Origin: Akkermansia muciniphila
GTDB taxonomy: Bacteria > Verrucomicrobiota > Verrucomicrobiia > Verrucomicrobiales > V1-33
Assembly (NCBI GenBank): GCA_945861415.1
Contig: CAMAUV010000002.1
Location: 1 to 64,000, forward strand
Length of the DNA stretch: 64,000 nt
Direction: 5' to 3'
The notes under the pieces were generated by a model. That model did not search any database and was not told where the DNA came from. It saw nothing but the letters and a program-made list of their open reading frames with translations. Below, one piece after another: positions 29,861 to 39,033 of the stretch (positions are counted from its first letter, which is position 1; each line of letters opens with the position of its first letter). Made by a program: the position numbers and the translations under genes.

Positions 29861-32302
29861 CTATCGACGGCGGCGGCGCAGCCCCACCATTGCCATACCG
29901 GCCAGAGCCAGCAGGCTGCTGGAGGCCTCGGGAATGACGGTCAGCACCAGATCATTGCCGGTGCCGCCCTGATAGTCGGCCAGGAAGCCGTAGTTGTTAC
30001 CGAGGAACGACAGGATGACGGTGGAATCGTCCGCAAGATTGCTGAAGGTGCCGAAAATGGTGTCTGAGCCGGCGTTGTCGATGAGCGTGAAGGAGGTATC
30101 GGGTGCCGGAGCGTAGCCCAAAGCGAGGGTGATCACACTGGAGCCTGCGATGGTCACGGTGGCGGGATCACCGATAGCGAGCTGGTCGTAACCAGTGCCC
30201 GGTGCAGAGCCATTCATCTCCACGGCAAAAACTGATGCGGCGTTCAAGGACAACGGCTTGTTGCTGGTGATGAGGCCCGGCGAATTGCCGGGGGCGAGGG
30301 TGCCATTGATCTGCACTGTAGAGGCGGCCAGCCCAGCATTGATGGTGCCCGATCCACCGAGGGTGGCTCCGGCAGCTACGGTGACGGTGTCACCAGCGAT
30401 GCTGCCGTTTACCAGCAGGGTGCCTCCGAGGACTTCCGTGGTGCCGCCATAGGTGTTCACTCCGCTGAGGATCACGCTACCGGTGGTGGCGGAGCCCACG
30501 AGTTGGTTGGCATTTGCATCGGGGACGCCATTTACGTCCGCATCAAGGTTCGGATGATTGCGGAATTGGTTGATGGTGATGCGGGTGAGGTTCGCGGCAT
30601 TGGAGGAGGCAGCGGGTGTGGAACTGCCCGCCACGGGAGCCGTGGCCCCGGAGATGATGCCTGTGAACTCCGCAGTGCCTCCACCGGCAGCGCTGAGGGC
30701 GATGTTGTTGATGACGCTGATGACGTTCGTCCCATCGCTGCCTGCCGCGGTGCCGGTAACCGGCGCCAAGACCCCCTGTCCTGCAATGTTGCCGCTGAAG
30801 GTGATCTGTCCGCTGGTGTTCAGTCCACCGAATTCATAACCGTTGAAGAGGCTAACGGTTCCTCTGTCGCCGTAGAGCGACTGGAAAACGCCGGGGAGCA
30901 CTCCGTTGATGTTTGCTACGGTTCCAAGATTCGTGCCGGTGCCTTGGCCGGGGGCCAAGGCGCGGGCGTAACTGGTGCCTGGTGCTTCCAGAAAGAGCCG
31001 GCGGTTGGCTCCGGTTTGGTTTTGGGGGAACATGTTCCCGCCGTTGCCATCTGCCAGGCTGAACGTCTGCGTATCCACCGGGCTGTTCGTGCCCACCGCG
31101 CCGACGCTGCCTTCAACGATGATGGTTCCATTGGTGATACTCTGCGTGTTCGTGTAGGTGCGTGCAACATCGGAGAACCGGTAGCTGCCATGAGAGCGAC
31201 CATCCACCGTGAGCGCACCGGGGGCATTCGGTCCAAAGTGGATGTTGCCAGCGACGCCGGTGCCTCCCGCGGCAATGCTGATGCCACCAGTGAAGCGAAT
31301 GGTCTGCCCCTGTCTTGCGGCAAAGAACTCCACGCCCCGGGCTGCGGTGGTTTCCAGCTCCGGCAGGATGACATTTCCGCTCACGGTCAGAGTATTTGTG
31401 TTCAACCCTCCGGATCCATTCGAGGAGATCGAGGAGATCGTGGAGATCCCGAAGCGGACCCGTCCAGTCGGTGCCGCATTGCCACCGGAGCCTGACATGT
31501 CCAGATCGCGGGCAAATGTGTAATTGCTTGTGTCATCGGATGCCTGCAGCCGCAGTTCCGCCGTGAGGTTATTGGCAAAACTTGGCGTGCCGGTCCCCAC
31601 CGCCGAGGCGGGGCCGCCAAGTCTGACCGCTGTGGCGGAATTCCCGAGTCCGCCATCTGTGCTGATCAGCACATCTCTCCGGAAGATCAGGGTGCTGTTT
31701 CCGACACTGACACCGCCGGTGAAGCTGTTTCCTGAATTCTGGAGATTGATAAGTTGAGTGGAATTGGCCGTCGCCCCGGGGATGGAAGGATTGGTGAGGG
31801 TGATTCCTCAAGTGCCGCTGATCACGCCGCCAAGAGCAATTCTGTTCGCCGAAGCCAGATAGGGCACGCGGATTATGAGATCGTCATTCAGGGTGATTCC
31901 CGCGCTGATGGTTTCACTCATACCGGGAGCGACTGTGACGGTCCGGCCCAGCACAGCGCTTCCAGTGCTGACGTCAAATGTAATCGATCCGACCGTGCCA
32001 GCCGCGATGGTCTGGGCGAAAAATGCCGTCGTGGAATCGCCCAGATTCAGCGTGCCCACTGTGATCGGCTCGTTCAGTTCGATCGTCTGCGCTCCTGCGG
32101 TGTTGATGTTCACATTCGCCACATCATCGATGCCATTGGGAAACTGCGTCGTGGTGGCCCAGTTGGCGGGGTCGTTCCAGCCATACGGGCCCGCAGCCGT
32201 GGGCACCCACGTATCGCTGGCGGCAAAGACGGACGGTGCCACAGCCAAAGTGGAAATCAGACTGACAAAGGAGAGGCGGAGGTGTTTGGTCATGGATGTC
32301 AT
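29861..32302 (-). pseudogene. PEP-CTERM protein with autotransporter-type beta-strand repeats, interrupted by one in-frame TGA
   Basis: N-part 31808..32302 with signal peptide (MTKHLRLSFVSLISTLAVAPSVFA) ends ...GGVISGT*; same frame continues GITLTNPSIPGATANSTQLINLQNSGNSFTGGV... to VIPEASSSLLALAGMAMVGLRRRRR*. TGA is at 31808-31810. Confidence 0.85.
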
Positions 32303-32452
32303 GTGCTGCGAAATGGGCGAATGATGACGGTTTGAGAGTGGATAGGAAAAGCCTGTTTAAGGCCACCAGTTGCACGGCTGGGATGCCGGAAGATAAAAAT
32401 GATCCGGGATTATCAGAGGCAGCATGCCAAATCCGCCCCGGTTTGGCCATCG

Positions 32453-32468
32453 CTCGAAAGAGCGAATC
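32453..32468. promoter_or_regulatory. Candidate operator, copy 1: CTCGAAAGAGCGAATC, about 150 bp upstream of the PEP-CTERM gene start
   Basis: Exact 16-bp match to 33218-33233; weaker flanking similarity (CCCCGG...TTTG(G)CCA). Confidence 0.5.
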
Positions 32469-32516
32469 TTACGCTGCCCCCTGCCAGCCGCCCAAGGTTA
32501 AAATGGTCGAATTGAC

Positions 32517-33185
32517 TCAAATTTTCAGAATGCCCAGCTTGTAACCCGCCGCCACGGCTCCCGCACGGTCCTCTACGCAGAGTTTCGAGAGGATGCCCTT
32601 CACATGCGTTTTTACCGTGTGTTCGCTGACAAATAAGTCCGATGCGATCTGCTTGTTGCTTTGCCCTCGGCCCATGCCGGCCAGCACTTCCAGTTCCCGT
32701 GGACTTAGCTGCTGTCGCTCTGTCAGACGCGCCGTCACTTCGCGGCCAAATTGTCTCGCGCCGCCGGCAGCCGCCCTCACGGATGCGGCCAACTGCCCGG
32801 GACTAGTCGTTTTGGAAAGATAGCCCATGGCACCCGCCGCAACGGCAGTGGCTACCTCTTCATCCAGCTCCTCGGTGCTAAGCATCAGAACGCAGGCGCC
32901 GGGATGCTCGGACCGGATCTGCCGCAGCGCCTCCAGTCCGTCCACCTCCGGCATCCGCACATCTAGCAGGGCCACATCCGGCAGGAATTTCCGGTATAAA
33001 GAGACCGCCTGTGCCCCGTTTTCAGCTTCTGCCACCACGGAAATGTCGCCTTCATTGCCCAACATGGAGGCCAAGCCCACGCGGACGACTACGTGGTCGT
33101 CAGCGATCAGCACCCGGATGGCTGTGGGTGACTCTTCGGTGATTTTTTTACTCAAGGGCATGGTGATGGCAAGTTCTCTGGTCAT
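32517..33185 (-). CDS. NarL/FixJ (LuxR-type HTH) response regulator
   Basis: Receiver (VLIADDHVVVRVGLASML, DVALLDVRMPEVDGLEAL) plus HTH (LSPRELEVLAGMGRGQSNKQIASDLFVSEHTVKTHV). Confidence 0.95.
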   Translation of the reverse strand: MTRELAITMPLSKKITEESPTAIRVLIADDHVVVRVGLASMLGNEGDISVVAEAENGAQAVSLYRKFLPDVALLDVRMPEVDGLEALRQIRSEHPGACVLMLSTEELDEEVATAVAAGAMGYLSKTTSPGQLAASVRAAAGGARQFGREVTARLTERQQLSPRELEVLAGMGRGQSNKQIASDLFVSEHTVKTHVKGILSKLCVEDRAGAVAAGYKLGILKI

Positions 33186-33217
33186 CCTTTCGCATCCCCG
33201 GCCTATTTGCCAAGTCC

Positions 33218-33233
33218 CTCGAAAGAGCGAATC
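33218..33233. promoter_or_regulatory. Candidate operator, copy 2: CTCGAAAGAGCGAATC, in the divergent regulator/kinase intergenic region
   Basis: Exact 16-bp match to 32453-32468. Confidence 0.5.
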
Positions 33234-33389
33234 GCTTTTTTCCGGAACGCCTCTAGACTGCCTGCCGTGTTTCGTATCCTTCTGATCCTGCTGTTCACTA
33301 CCGTGGGGGCGCTCTGCGCATAGGAACCCCTGCGTTCCTGTGCCGGCATCCGTGCTCTACCGCGGCAGCAGGCAAACAAACGGCTGCCG

Positions 33390-35390
33390 GTGGCCGTCAC
33401 CGGAGTGGTCACGTTCGCCCGCATTCACGACCTCGTGCTGCATGACGGGCAGGAGGGAGTGTATGTTTCCCTGAGCAAAATGTCCGCCGTCAAACGGCGG
33501 GAGGCCTTTTCGGAAACCGGCAAACCGCAGGTGGGCGCGAAACTCGAAGTGCAGGGCCACACCGCTCCCGGCGGCTATGCTCCTGTGATTACGGCCCTGC
33601 AAATTACGCGAATGGGCGATGCGCCGTTGCCTCCACCGCAGCCGGTCTCCCTGAGTGCCGTGACCCGCGGGCAGTTTGACTGTCAAAGCGTGGAACTTCG
33701 CGGCGTGGCCCGACGGGTGCACCGGAGCGATCCTGAAGAAGGCGAATTACGAATGGAAATCGCCACTCCCGACGGAAATTTCAGTGCGATGGTGATGTCG
33801 TCGCTCGGCTTCAATCCACAGGAACTCATAGACGCCAGCCTGCTCCTTCGCGGCGTCGCGTTCACTTTCTTTACCACCCGCGGAGAAGCTAATGGGGTGC
33901 TGCTCCGGGTGATCGATGCCCGTAACATTGAGATCACCCGTCCCGCCGCGCCGGACCCGTTCAACGTGCCGGAAGTGGATCCCCTCGCCCTGCGTCCCTT
34001 CCGAAAGACCGGGCCCGTGCTGCACCGCCAGAAGTTGACGGGAACGGTGACCATGGTGCGTCCCGGTGACTTTTTCTATGTGCAAATGGCTGACCGTGCC
34101 GTGCGGGTAAACACGCGGAGCACCGAACCGCTCACGGCCGGAGATATAGTCGACGTGAGTGGATTTGTCGATTACTCCCGGGACTTTGGAGCCATGACGG
34201 AGGCACTCTACCGTTCTGCCGGCCAGCAAACGCCCGTCCTTCCCGCCGCGGTGACCCGGCAACTCGTCCTGGGCACCACGCACCGGGGCATCGATATTCT
34301 GCGAGTCGAAGACTACGATGGCCGGTTGGTGACTATCCGCGGGAAGTTTGTGGATATCGAAACGAACACTGGTGCCGACAGCCGCGTCTTTCTGGACTGC
34401 GATGGCGGCATCGTCGTGGCGTCACTGCCGGAGCGGGATGCAGCCCGTGCGGCCGAACAACTCCTCCGCTCAAATGAAGTTGAACTCACTGGCATCTGTA
34501 GTGTCGAACTCAGCACCAATTGGCCCGCCCTTACTCTGCCGCGGCCCAAAGGCTTCACCCTGCTGCTTCAGGACCGCAGTTTCATCCGCGTGCTGGAGCA
34601 GAAGTCATGGTGGACACCGGTGCGCCTCTGGACCGCGCTGGGCATCGCACTGGTCGCACTCGGCATCACCCTTGCCCTCGTGGCCATCCTGCGCCGACGC
34701 ATCGCCGAACGCAGCGCCCTGCTGGCCGATGAAATGCGGGCCCGCCGCGACGGCGAAGTGGAATTCGCCGCCACCCTGCGGGAACGAGAGCGCCTCTCCG
34801 CAGACCTCCACGATACCCTTGAACAAACCCTCACCGGAGTGGCCCTGCAGATTCACGCCACGAGCAGTGCCACCACTCCGGAACGGGCCGCCCGCAACCT
34901 GGAACTGGCCACGGCCATGCTGAGCCGCAGCCGCGAGGAACTGCGCCGCAGCGTCTGGAATCTCCGCTCCCACGACCTCGAAGGCCGCCTCCTCCGCGAA
35001 GCCCTCGACCATATCTGCCGCAGCATCCTCGACGGCACCGGCATCACCCTCAAGGTCGGCGGCACCGGCACTGAAGAAGCCCTCAGCGACTTCACCGCCG
35101 GCAACCTCCTCCTCATGACCAAGGAGGCACTGTCAAATGCCATCAAACATGCCGCACCCTCCACCATCACTATCGAAGTGAACTATACCCGTGACGACGT
35201 CACCATCAAAGTCACCGACAACGGCTGCGGCTTCGATCCCGCTGCTGCCCCGGGCCCCCACGACGGCCACTTCGGCCTCACCGGCCTCCGCGAACGAGCC
35301 CTCCGTATCGACGCCCAACTCGATATCCACAGCACCCACGGCTCCGGCACCACCGTCATCATCTTCGTCCCCAACTGCATCCCGAGGTGA
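33390..35390 (+). CDS. NarL-system-type sensor histidine kinase (HisKA_3-like) with OB-fold-like N-terminal sensor
   Basis: RLSADLHDTLEQTLTGVALQ, GNLLLMTKEALSNAIKHA, VTDNGCGFD, HFGLTGLRERA; TM helix LWTALGIALVALGITLALVAILRRR. A signal-peptide-like segment from 33267 (GTG) is in the same frame but cut off by TAG 33321-33323. Confidence 0.85.
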   Translation: MAVTGVVTFARIHDLVLHDGQEGVYVSLSKMSAVKRREAFSETGKPQVGAKLEVQGHTAPGGYAPVITALQITRMGDAPLPPPQPVSLSAVTRGQFDCQSVELRGVARRVHRSDPEEGELRMEIATPDGNFSAMVMSSLGFNPQELIDASLLLRGVAFTFFTTRGEANGVLLRVIDARNIEITRPAAPDPFNVPEVDPLALRPFRKTGPVLHRQKLTGTVTMVRPGDFFYVQMADRAVRVNTRSTEPLTAGDIVDVSGFVDYSRDFGAMTEALYRSAGQQTPVLPAAVTRQLVLGTTHRGIDILRVEDYDGRLVTIRGKFVDIETNTGADSRVFLDCDGGIVVASLPERDAARAAEQLLRSNEVELTGICSVELSTNWPALTLPRPKGFTLLLQDRSFIRVLEQKSWWTPVRLWTALGIALVALGITLALVAILRRRIAERSALLADEMRARRDGEVEFAATLRERERLSADLHDTLEQTLTGVALQIHATSSATTPERAARNLELATAMLSRSREELRRSVWNLRSHDLEGRLLREALDHICRSILDGTGITLKVGGTGTEEALSDFTAGNLLLMTKEALSNAIKHAAPSTITIEVNYTRDDVTIKVTDNGCGFDPAAAPGPHDGHFGLTGLRERALRIDAQLDIHSTHGSGTTVIIFVPNCIPR

Positions 35391-35580
35391 GAATCTCCTG
35401 CGAGGCGGCCATCTGGGATCGCATTCCGCAGCGTTGCCAGTCCCGGAAAAGGAAACACGAACAGGCCCGTTTTTTGCTGGCGCAATTAAGCGCCATGGGC
35501 TTCAATACTGCCGTCAGCGCCCCCACAGCACGGATGCACGGCTGGAAATGATCCCGCCGCCATCCGGCCATCCTCCCCGC

Positions 35581-36561
35581 ATGCATACTGAAACTATCGA
35601 ATACGAAACTCCGCACTTCCTCCAAAGCCTCTTCAACGGGGATCTGGCGCTCCTTAAGCTCCTCGAGCAGGAAACCGGAGTGCGAATTACCACGAGGGAA
35701 GGCTGGATACGGCTGCAGGGCGAGGAAAACAACGTCGCCAAAGGGAAGCGCGTTTTTGAACAGCTCGAAAAAACCCGCCGCGGCGGCACCGATATCAACG
35801 AGCACTTCTTCCGCTTTGCTATGGAATCCGCTAAGCCCGCCGCACCGAAGGAGACGAAATCCGCGCCCCCCAATCTGGATGACCTCACCGGAGTGAAGAT
35901 CGTGGGCTCACCACGCAAGCCTCCTGTAATGGCGCGCACGAAAGGTCAGCTCGCTTACCTTCAAGCCATTCGCCAGCATGATGTGACCTTCGGTATTGGC
36001 CCCGCGGGAACCGGCAAGACGTTCCTTGCGGTTGCCAGCGCCATCGCCGCCTACAAAGCGGGAGACATCGCCCGCATAGTGCTCAGCCGTCCGGCGGTGG
36101 AGGCTGGGGAGGCGCTCGGATTTCTCCCCGGGGACCTGAATGAAAAAGTCCTCCCTTATCTCCGCCCTCTTTACGATGCGCTCTACGACATCATCGAACC
36201 TGACGAGATCGAGAAGATGATCGACAAGGGCCAGATCGAAATCGCCCCGCTGGCTTATATGCGCGGGAGCACCCTAGCGCGGAGTTTTATCATACTGGAC
36301 GAAGCTCAGAATACCACGCAGAGCCAGATGCTCATGTTCCTCACCCGGTTGGGCGAAAAATCAAAATGCGTAGTCACCGGCGACCCTTCTCAGATCGACC
36401 TCAAGGACCCGCGCTCTTCCGGGCTAAGGGAAGCCATGCGCATCCTGCCGCGCACCGAAGGCATTTCTTTCTGCCACTTCGACGGCGCAGACGTGGTGCG
36501 CCACAAGGTCGTTCAGCGCATCATCGCTGCCTACGATCAGGCACGTGGATTACAATCCTGA
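35581..36561 (+). CDS. PhoH-like ATPase
   Basis: DVTFGIGPAGTGKTFLAVASA, RPAVEAGEALGFLPGDL, FIILDEAQNTT; likely ATG at 35581 inside the longer ORF. Confidence 0.93.
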   Translation: MHTETIEYETPHFLQSLFNGDLALLKLLEQETGVRITTREGWIRLQGEENNVAKGKRVFEQLEKTRRGGTDINEHFFRFAMESAKPAAPKETKSAPPNLDDLTGVKIVGSPRKPPVMARTKGQLAYLQAIRQHDVTFGIGPAGTGKTFLAVASAIAAYKAGDIARIVLSRPAVEAGEALGFLPGDLNEKVLPYLRPLYDALYDIIEPDEIEKMIDKGQIEIAPLAYMRGSTLARSFIILDEAQNTTQSQMLMFLTRLGEKSKCVVTGDPSQIDLKDPRSSGLREAMRILPRTEGISFCHFDGADVVRHKVVQRIIAAYDQARGLQS

Positions 36562-36593
36562 CATAGCTTCGCTGACGACTCTGGATGCCGTTA

Positions 36594-37228
36594 TGAAGAA
36601 ACTAGCCGCTCTTGGTGGCGAGCAAACGCGCAAAACCTATCTGCGGCATGCAGCCGCCGACCACAGAAATCAAAGGCCGGCAGGATCTCGCCATTGAACT
36701 CTAGGCGACCTGCAATTCCGACACCAAGTATCTCGCCGGCATCATCGCCCGGGGCGATAAGATGACTGAAAAAGAGCTGAATTAGTGGGCTGCCGAAACT
36801 CGCTGGCACATCCGCGCCGTTTGCACGGTCGCATAGACCGCCATAGAGCACCCAAACGCTCTCGCGGTGGCCATTAAATGGATTGATCCCATTGCCATCA
36901 TTAGTTGGTCCACGATGGTAAATGCAGTCTCCGGCATTTCGGACGATCAACTTCCGGCGAAGGAGATCGACAAACCGCTCACGCGGGCGACAAAGGACAT
37001 CGCCAAGGCTCCGGACCGGGCGCGCTATATATGAACAGCTTTGCCTTCTGCGCCGGCACCTGCTGTGCCCCGCTAGCGGAGAAAGCCATCGTGGCAGCAC
37101 GCAAAATGGGAAAGGTGGAAGTGGATATGCGCAAAACGGACTGCAAGATGCCCAACACTGAAGACTACATCCCAAAGAGCCGCCGCGGCCAGCCTGTGCC
37201 ACCGAAGAAGCAAACCGCCCGCTGCTAA
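36594..37228 (+). pseudogene. Decayed AlkD-like DNA alkylation repair protein
   Basis: MKKLAALGGEQTRKTYLRHAAAD / EIKGRQDLAIEL*ATCNSDTKYLAGIIARGDKMTEKELN*WAAETRWHIRAVCTVA*TAIEHPNALAVAIKWID...AKAPDRARY / MNSFAFCAGTCCAPLAEKAIVAARKMGKVEVDMRKTDCKMPNTEDYI; three in-frame TAGs and at least two frameshifts or indels. Confidence 0.7.
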
Positions 37229-37569
37229 TCCCCGCTCTCCCGCAGCACGAACTCCGGAAGCCAGCCTTCCTCGCCGTCGCTTTTGCGGCACCATAGCCAG
37301 CCTTTGACCTCGCGCAGCGCGGTGACGGCTTCTCCATTCTTCACTGACAAATCACGAGCGCTGAAGGCCGTTTTCACTTTCGCCCCGGCACCGTCGATTT
37401 CCAAAATGTCCTCCGGCACATAACTCCCGCGCCCGTCTGCCGTACTGACCCAAATCCAGCCTTCCCATGACTTGTCGCGCGGCCCTACACTGACAGTGTC
37501 GCCGGCGCTGATGGACAGCGGGGAACGGTCGAGCACAGTGAAGTTGGTGTTGGCGGTATAGTATTTCAT
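37225..37569 (-). CDS. SH3-domain-like small protein
   Basis: MKYYTANTNFTVLDRSPLSISAGDTVSVGPRD...GWIWVSTADGRGSYVPEDILE; two SH3-like repeats. Confidence 0.65.
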   Translation of the reverse strand: MKYYTANTNFTVLDRSPLSISAGDTVSVGPRDKSWEGWIWVSTADGRGSYVPEDILEIDGAGAKVKTAFSARDLSVKNGEAVTALREVKGWLWCRKSDGEEGWLPEFVLRESGD

Positions 37570-37671
37570 GACGGGTATTTCATGCATGAGGCGGAAGCGG
37601 CTGCAAGGCTCAAAGGACATCCTGGACACCTAGTCAGGACTTGCCCTTGAAAGAGAGCGCAGCGGCTAGGA

Positions 37672-39033
37672 GTGAAGCGGTCCGCGTATCCTTTTTCCAT
37701 GAGCACCGCCACACCTCCATCCATCGCGCCCCCCAAAGAACAGACTGAGGCGGGTAACTACTTCGTGGCCAACTACCCCCCTTTCTCGTTCTGGACTCAG
37801 GATGGGGTAAAGGATGCCCTCGAGCAGCTCCAGAAACCCGCTCCGGCAGGCAGGCCGATGGGGATCTATTTTCACATCCCTTTCTGCCGGAAGCGTTGCC
37901 ACTTCTGCTACTTCCGAGTCTACACGGACAAGAACGCAGATGACATCAAACAATATCTCGACGCCAGCGTGACCGAGATGGAGCGAGTCGCCACCATGCC
38001 CTATGTGGCCGGGAGAAAACCCCAGTTTGTTTACTTTGGCGGCGGCACTCCCAGTTATCTCAGTGTGCCGCAGCTTCATAGTCTGACTGACCGGATGAAG
38101 GCGCTCTTTCCTTGGGATGAGGTCAAAGAAGTCGCCTTCGAAGCAGAGCCCGGCACGCTCACTGAAAAGAAACTGGATGCCATTCGCTCCCTCGGAGTGA
38201 CCCGCCTGAGTCTGGGTGTAGAAAATTTCGACGACCACATTCTCGAGATTAACGGCCGCGCCCACCGCAGCGGGGAAATTGATCGCGCCTACAACCATGC
38301 GCGCAGCATCGGGTTTCCGCAGATCAACATCGATCTCATCGCCGGCATGGTGGAGGAGACAGAGGACAACTGGAAGCGCTGCATCGAAAAGGCGCTAGCC
38401 CTGCAGCCGGACTGCCTAACCATTTACCAGATGGAAATCCCCTACAACACGACCATTTATAAGGAAATGAAGGCCGCTGGCAAACTTGTAGCCCCCGTGG
38501 CGGACTGGCCCACCAAACGCCGCTGGGTGAGCGAGGCCTTTGCCGCATTTGAAGCCGCCGGCTACACCGTGAGTAGCGCCACCACGGTGGTAAAGAATCC
38601 GAACACGACCAAATTTGTCTATCGCGACAGCCTTTGGAGCGGCGCCGACCTTCTCCCGTTGGGTGTTGCGAGCTTTGGTATTCTTGGGGATGTGCATGTG
38701 CAGAACCATGCAGACATTCTGCCTTATCAAATGCTGGTCGGCGCAGGCAAGATGCCTTACTATCGCGCCTACCACACGACGCATGAGGAGCGCTTTCTGA
38801 GAGAGTTCATCCTCAGGCTCAAACTGGGGCGAGTGCAGGCCAGCTACTATATAGCCCACTATGGCATCGACCCGCGTGAACGCTTTGCCCCGCAACTCGC
38901 ATGGCTAAGCAGCGAAGGCTTTGGCAGCGTGGAGGGTGATGACATTTGCCTGAACCGCGAGGGCCTCATGCAGGTGGACCGCCTGCTCCACGAATTTTTC
39001 CTCCCACAGCATCGAAATGCCCGCTACACTTGA
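37672..39033 (+). CDS. HemW/coproporphyrinogen oxidase-like radical SAM protein
   Basis: IYFHIPFCRKRCHFCYF (CX3CX2C), YFGGGTPSYLS, INIDLIAGMVEETEDNW. Confidence 0.85.
   Translation: MKRSAYPFSMSTATPPSIAPPKEQTEAGNYFVANYPPFSFWTQDGVKDALEQLQKPAPAGRPMGIYFHIPFCRKRCHFCYFRVYTDKNADDIKQYLDASVTEMERVATMPYVAGRKPQFVYFGGGTPSYLSVPQLHSLTDRMKALFPWDEVKEVAFEAEPGTLTEKKLDAIRSLGVTRLSLGVENFDDHILEINGRAHRSGEIDRAYNHARSIGFPQINIDLIAGMVEETEDNWKRCIEKALALQPDCLTIYQMEIPYNTTIYKEMKAAGKLVAPVADWPTKRRWVSEAFAAFEAAGYTVSSATTVVKNPNTTKFVYRDSLWSGADLLPLGVASFGILGDVHVQNHADILPYQMLVGAGKMPYYRAYHTTHEERFLREFILRLKLGRVQASYYIAHYGIDPRERFAPQLAWLSSEGFGSVEGDDICLNREGLMQVDRLLHEFFLPQHRNARYT

Noticed and set aside
30503-31495. 330-aa plus-strand ORF opposite the PEP-CTERM gene
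   Set aside because: Shadow of the repeat-rich beta-strand protein.
31808-33323. Stop-codon recoding (TGA or TAG read as an amino acid) as the explanation for in-frame stops
   Set aside because: Intact genes here use all three stops as normal terminators (e.g. TAG for bioB, hemL and lpxC/fabZ; TGA for the YjhG-type gene; TAA for moaA), and other loci also carry frameshifts and lost residues.
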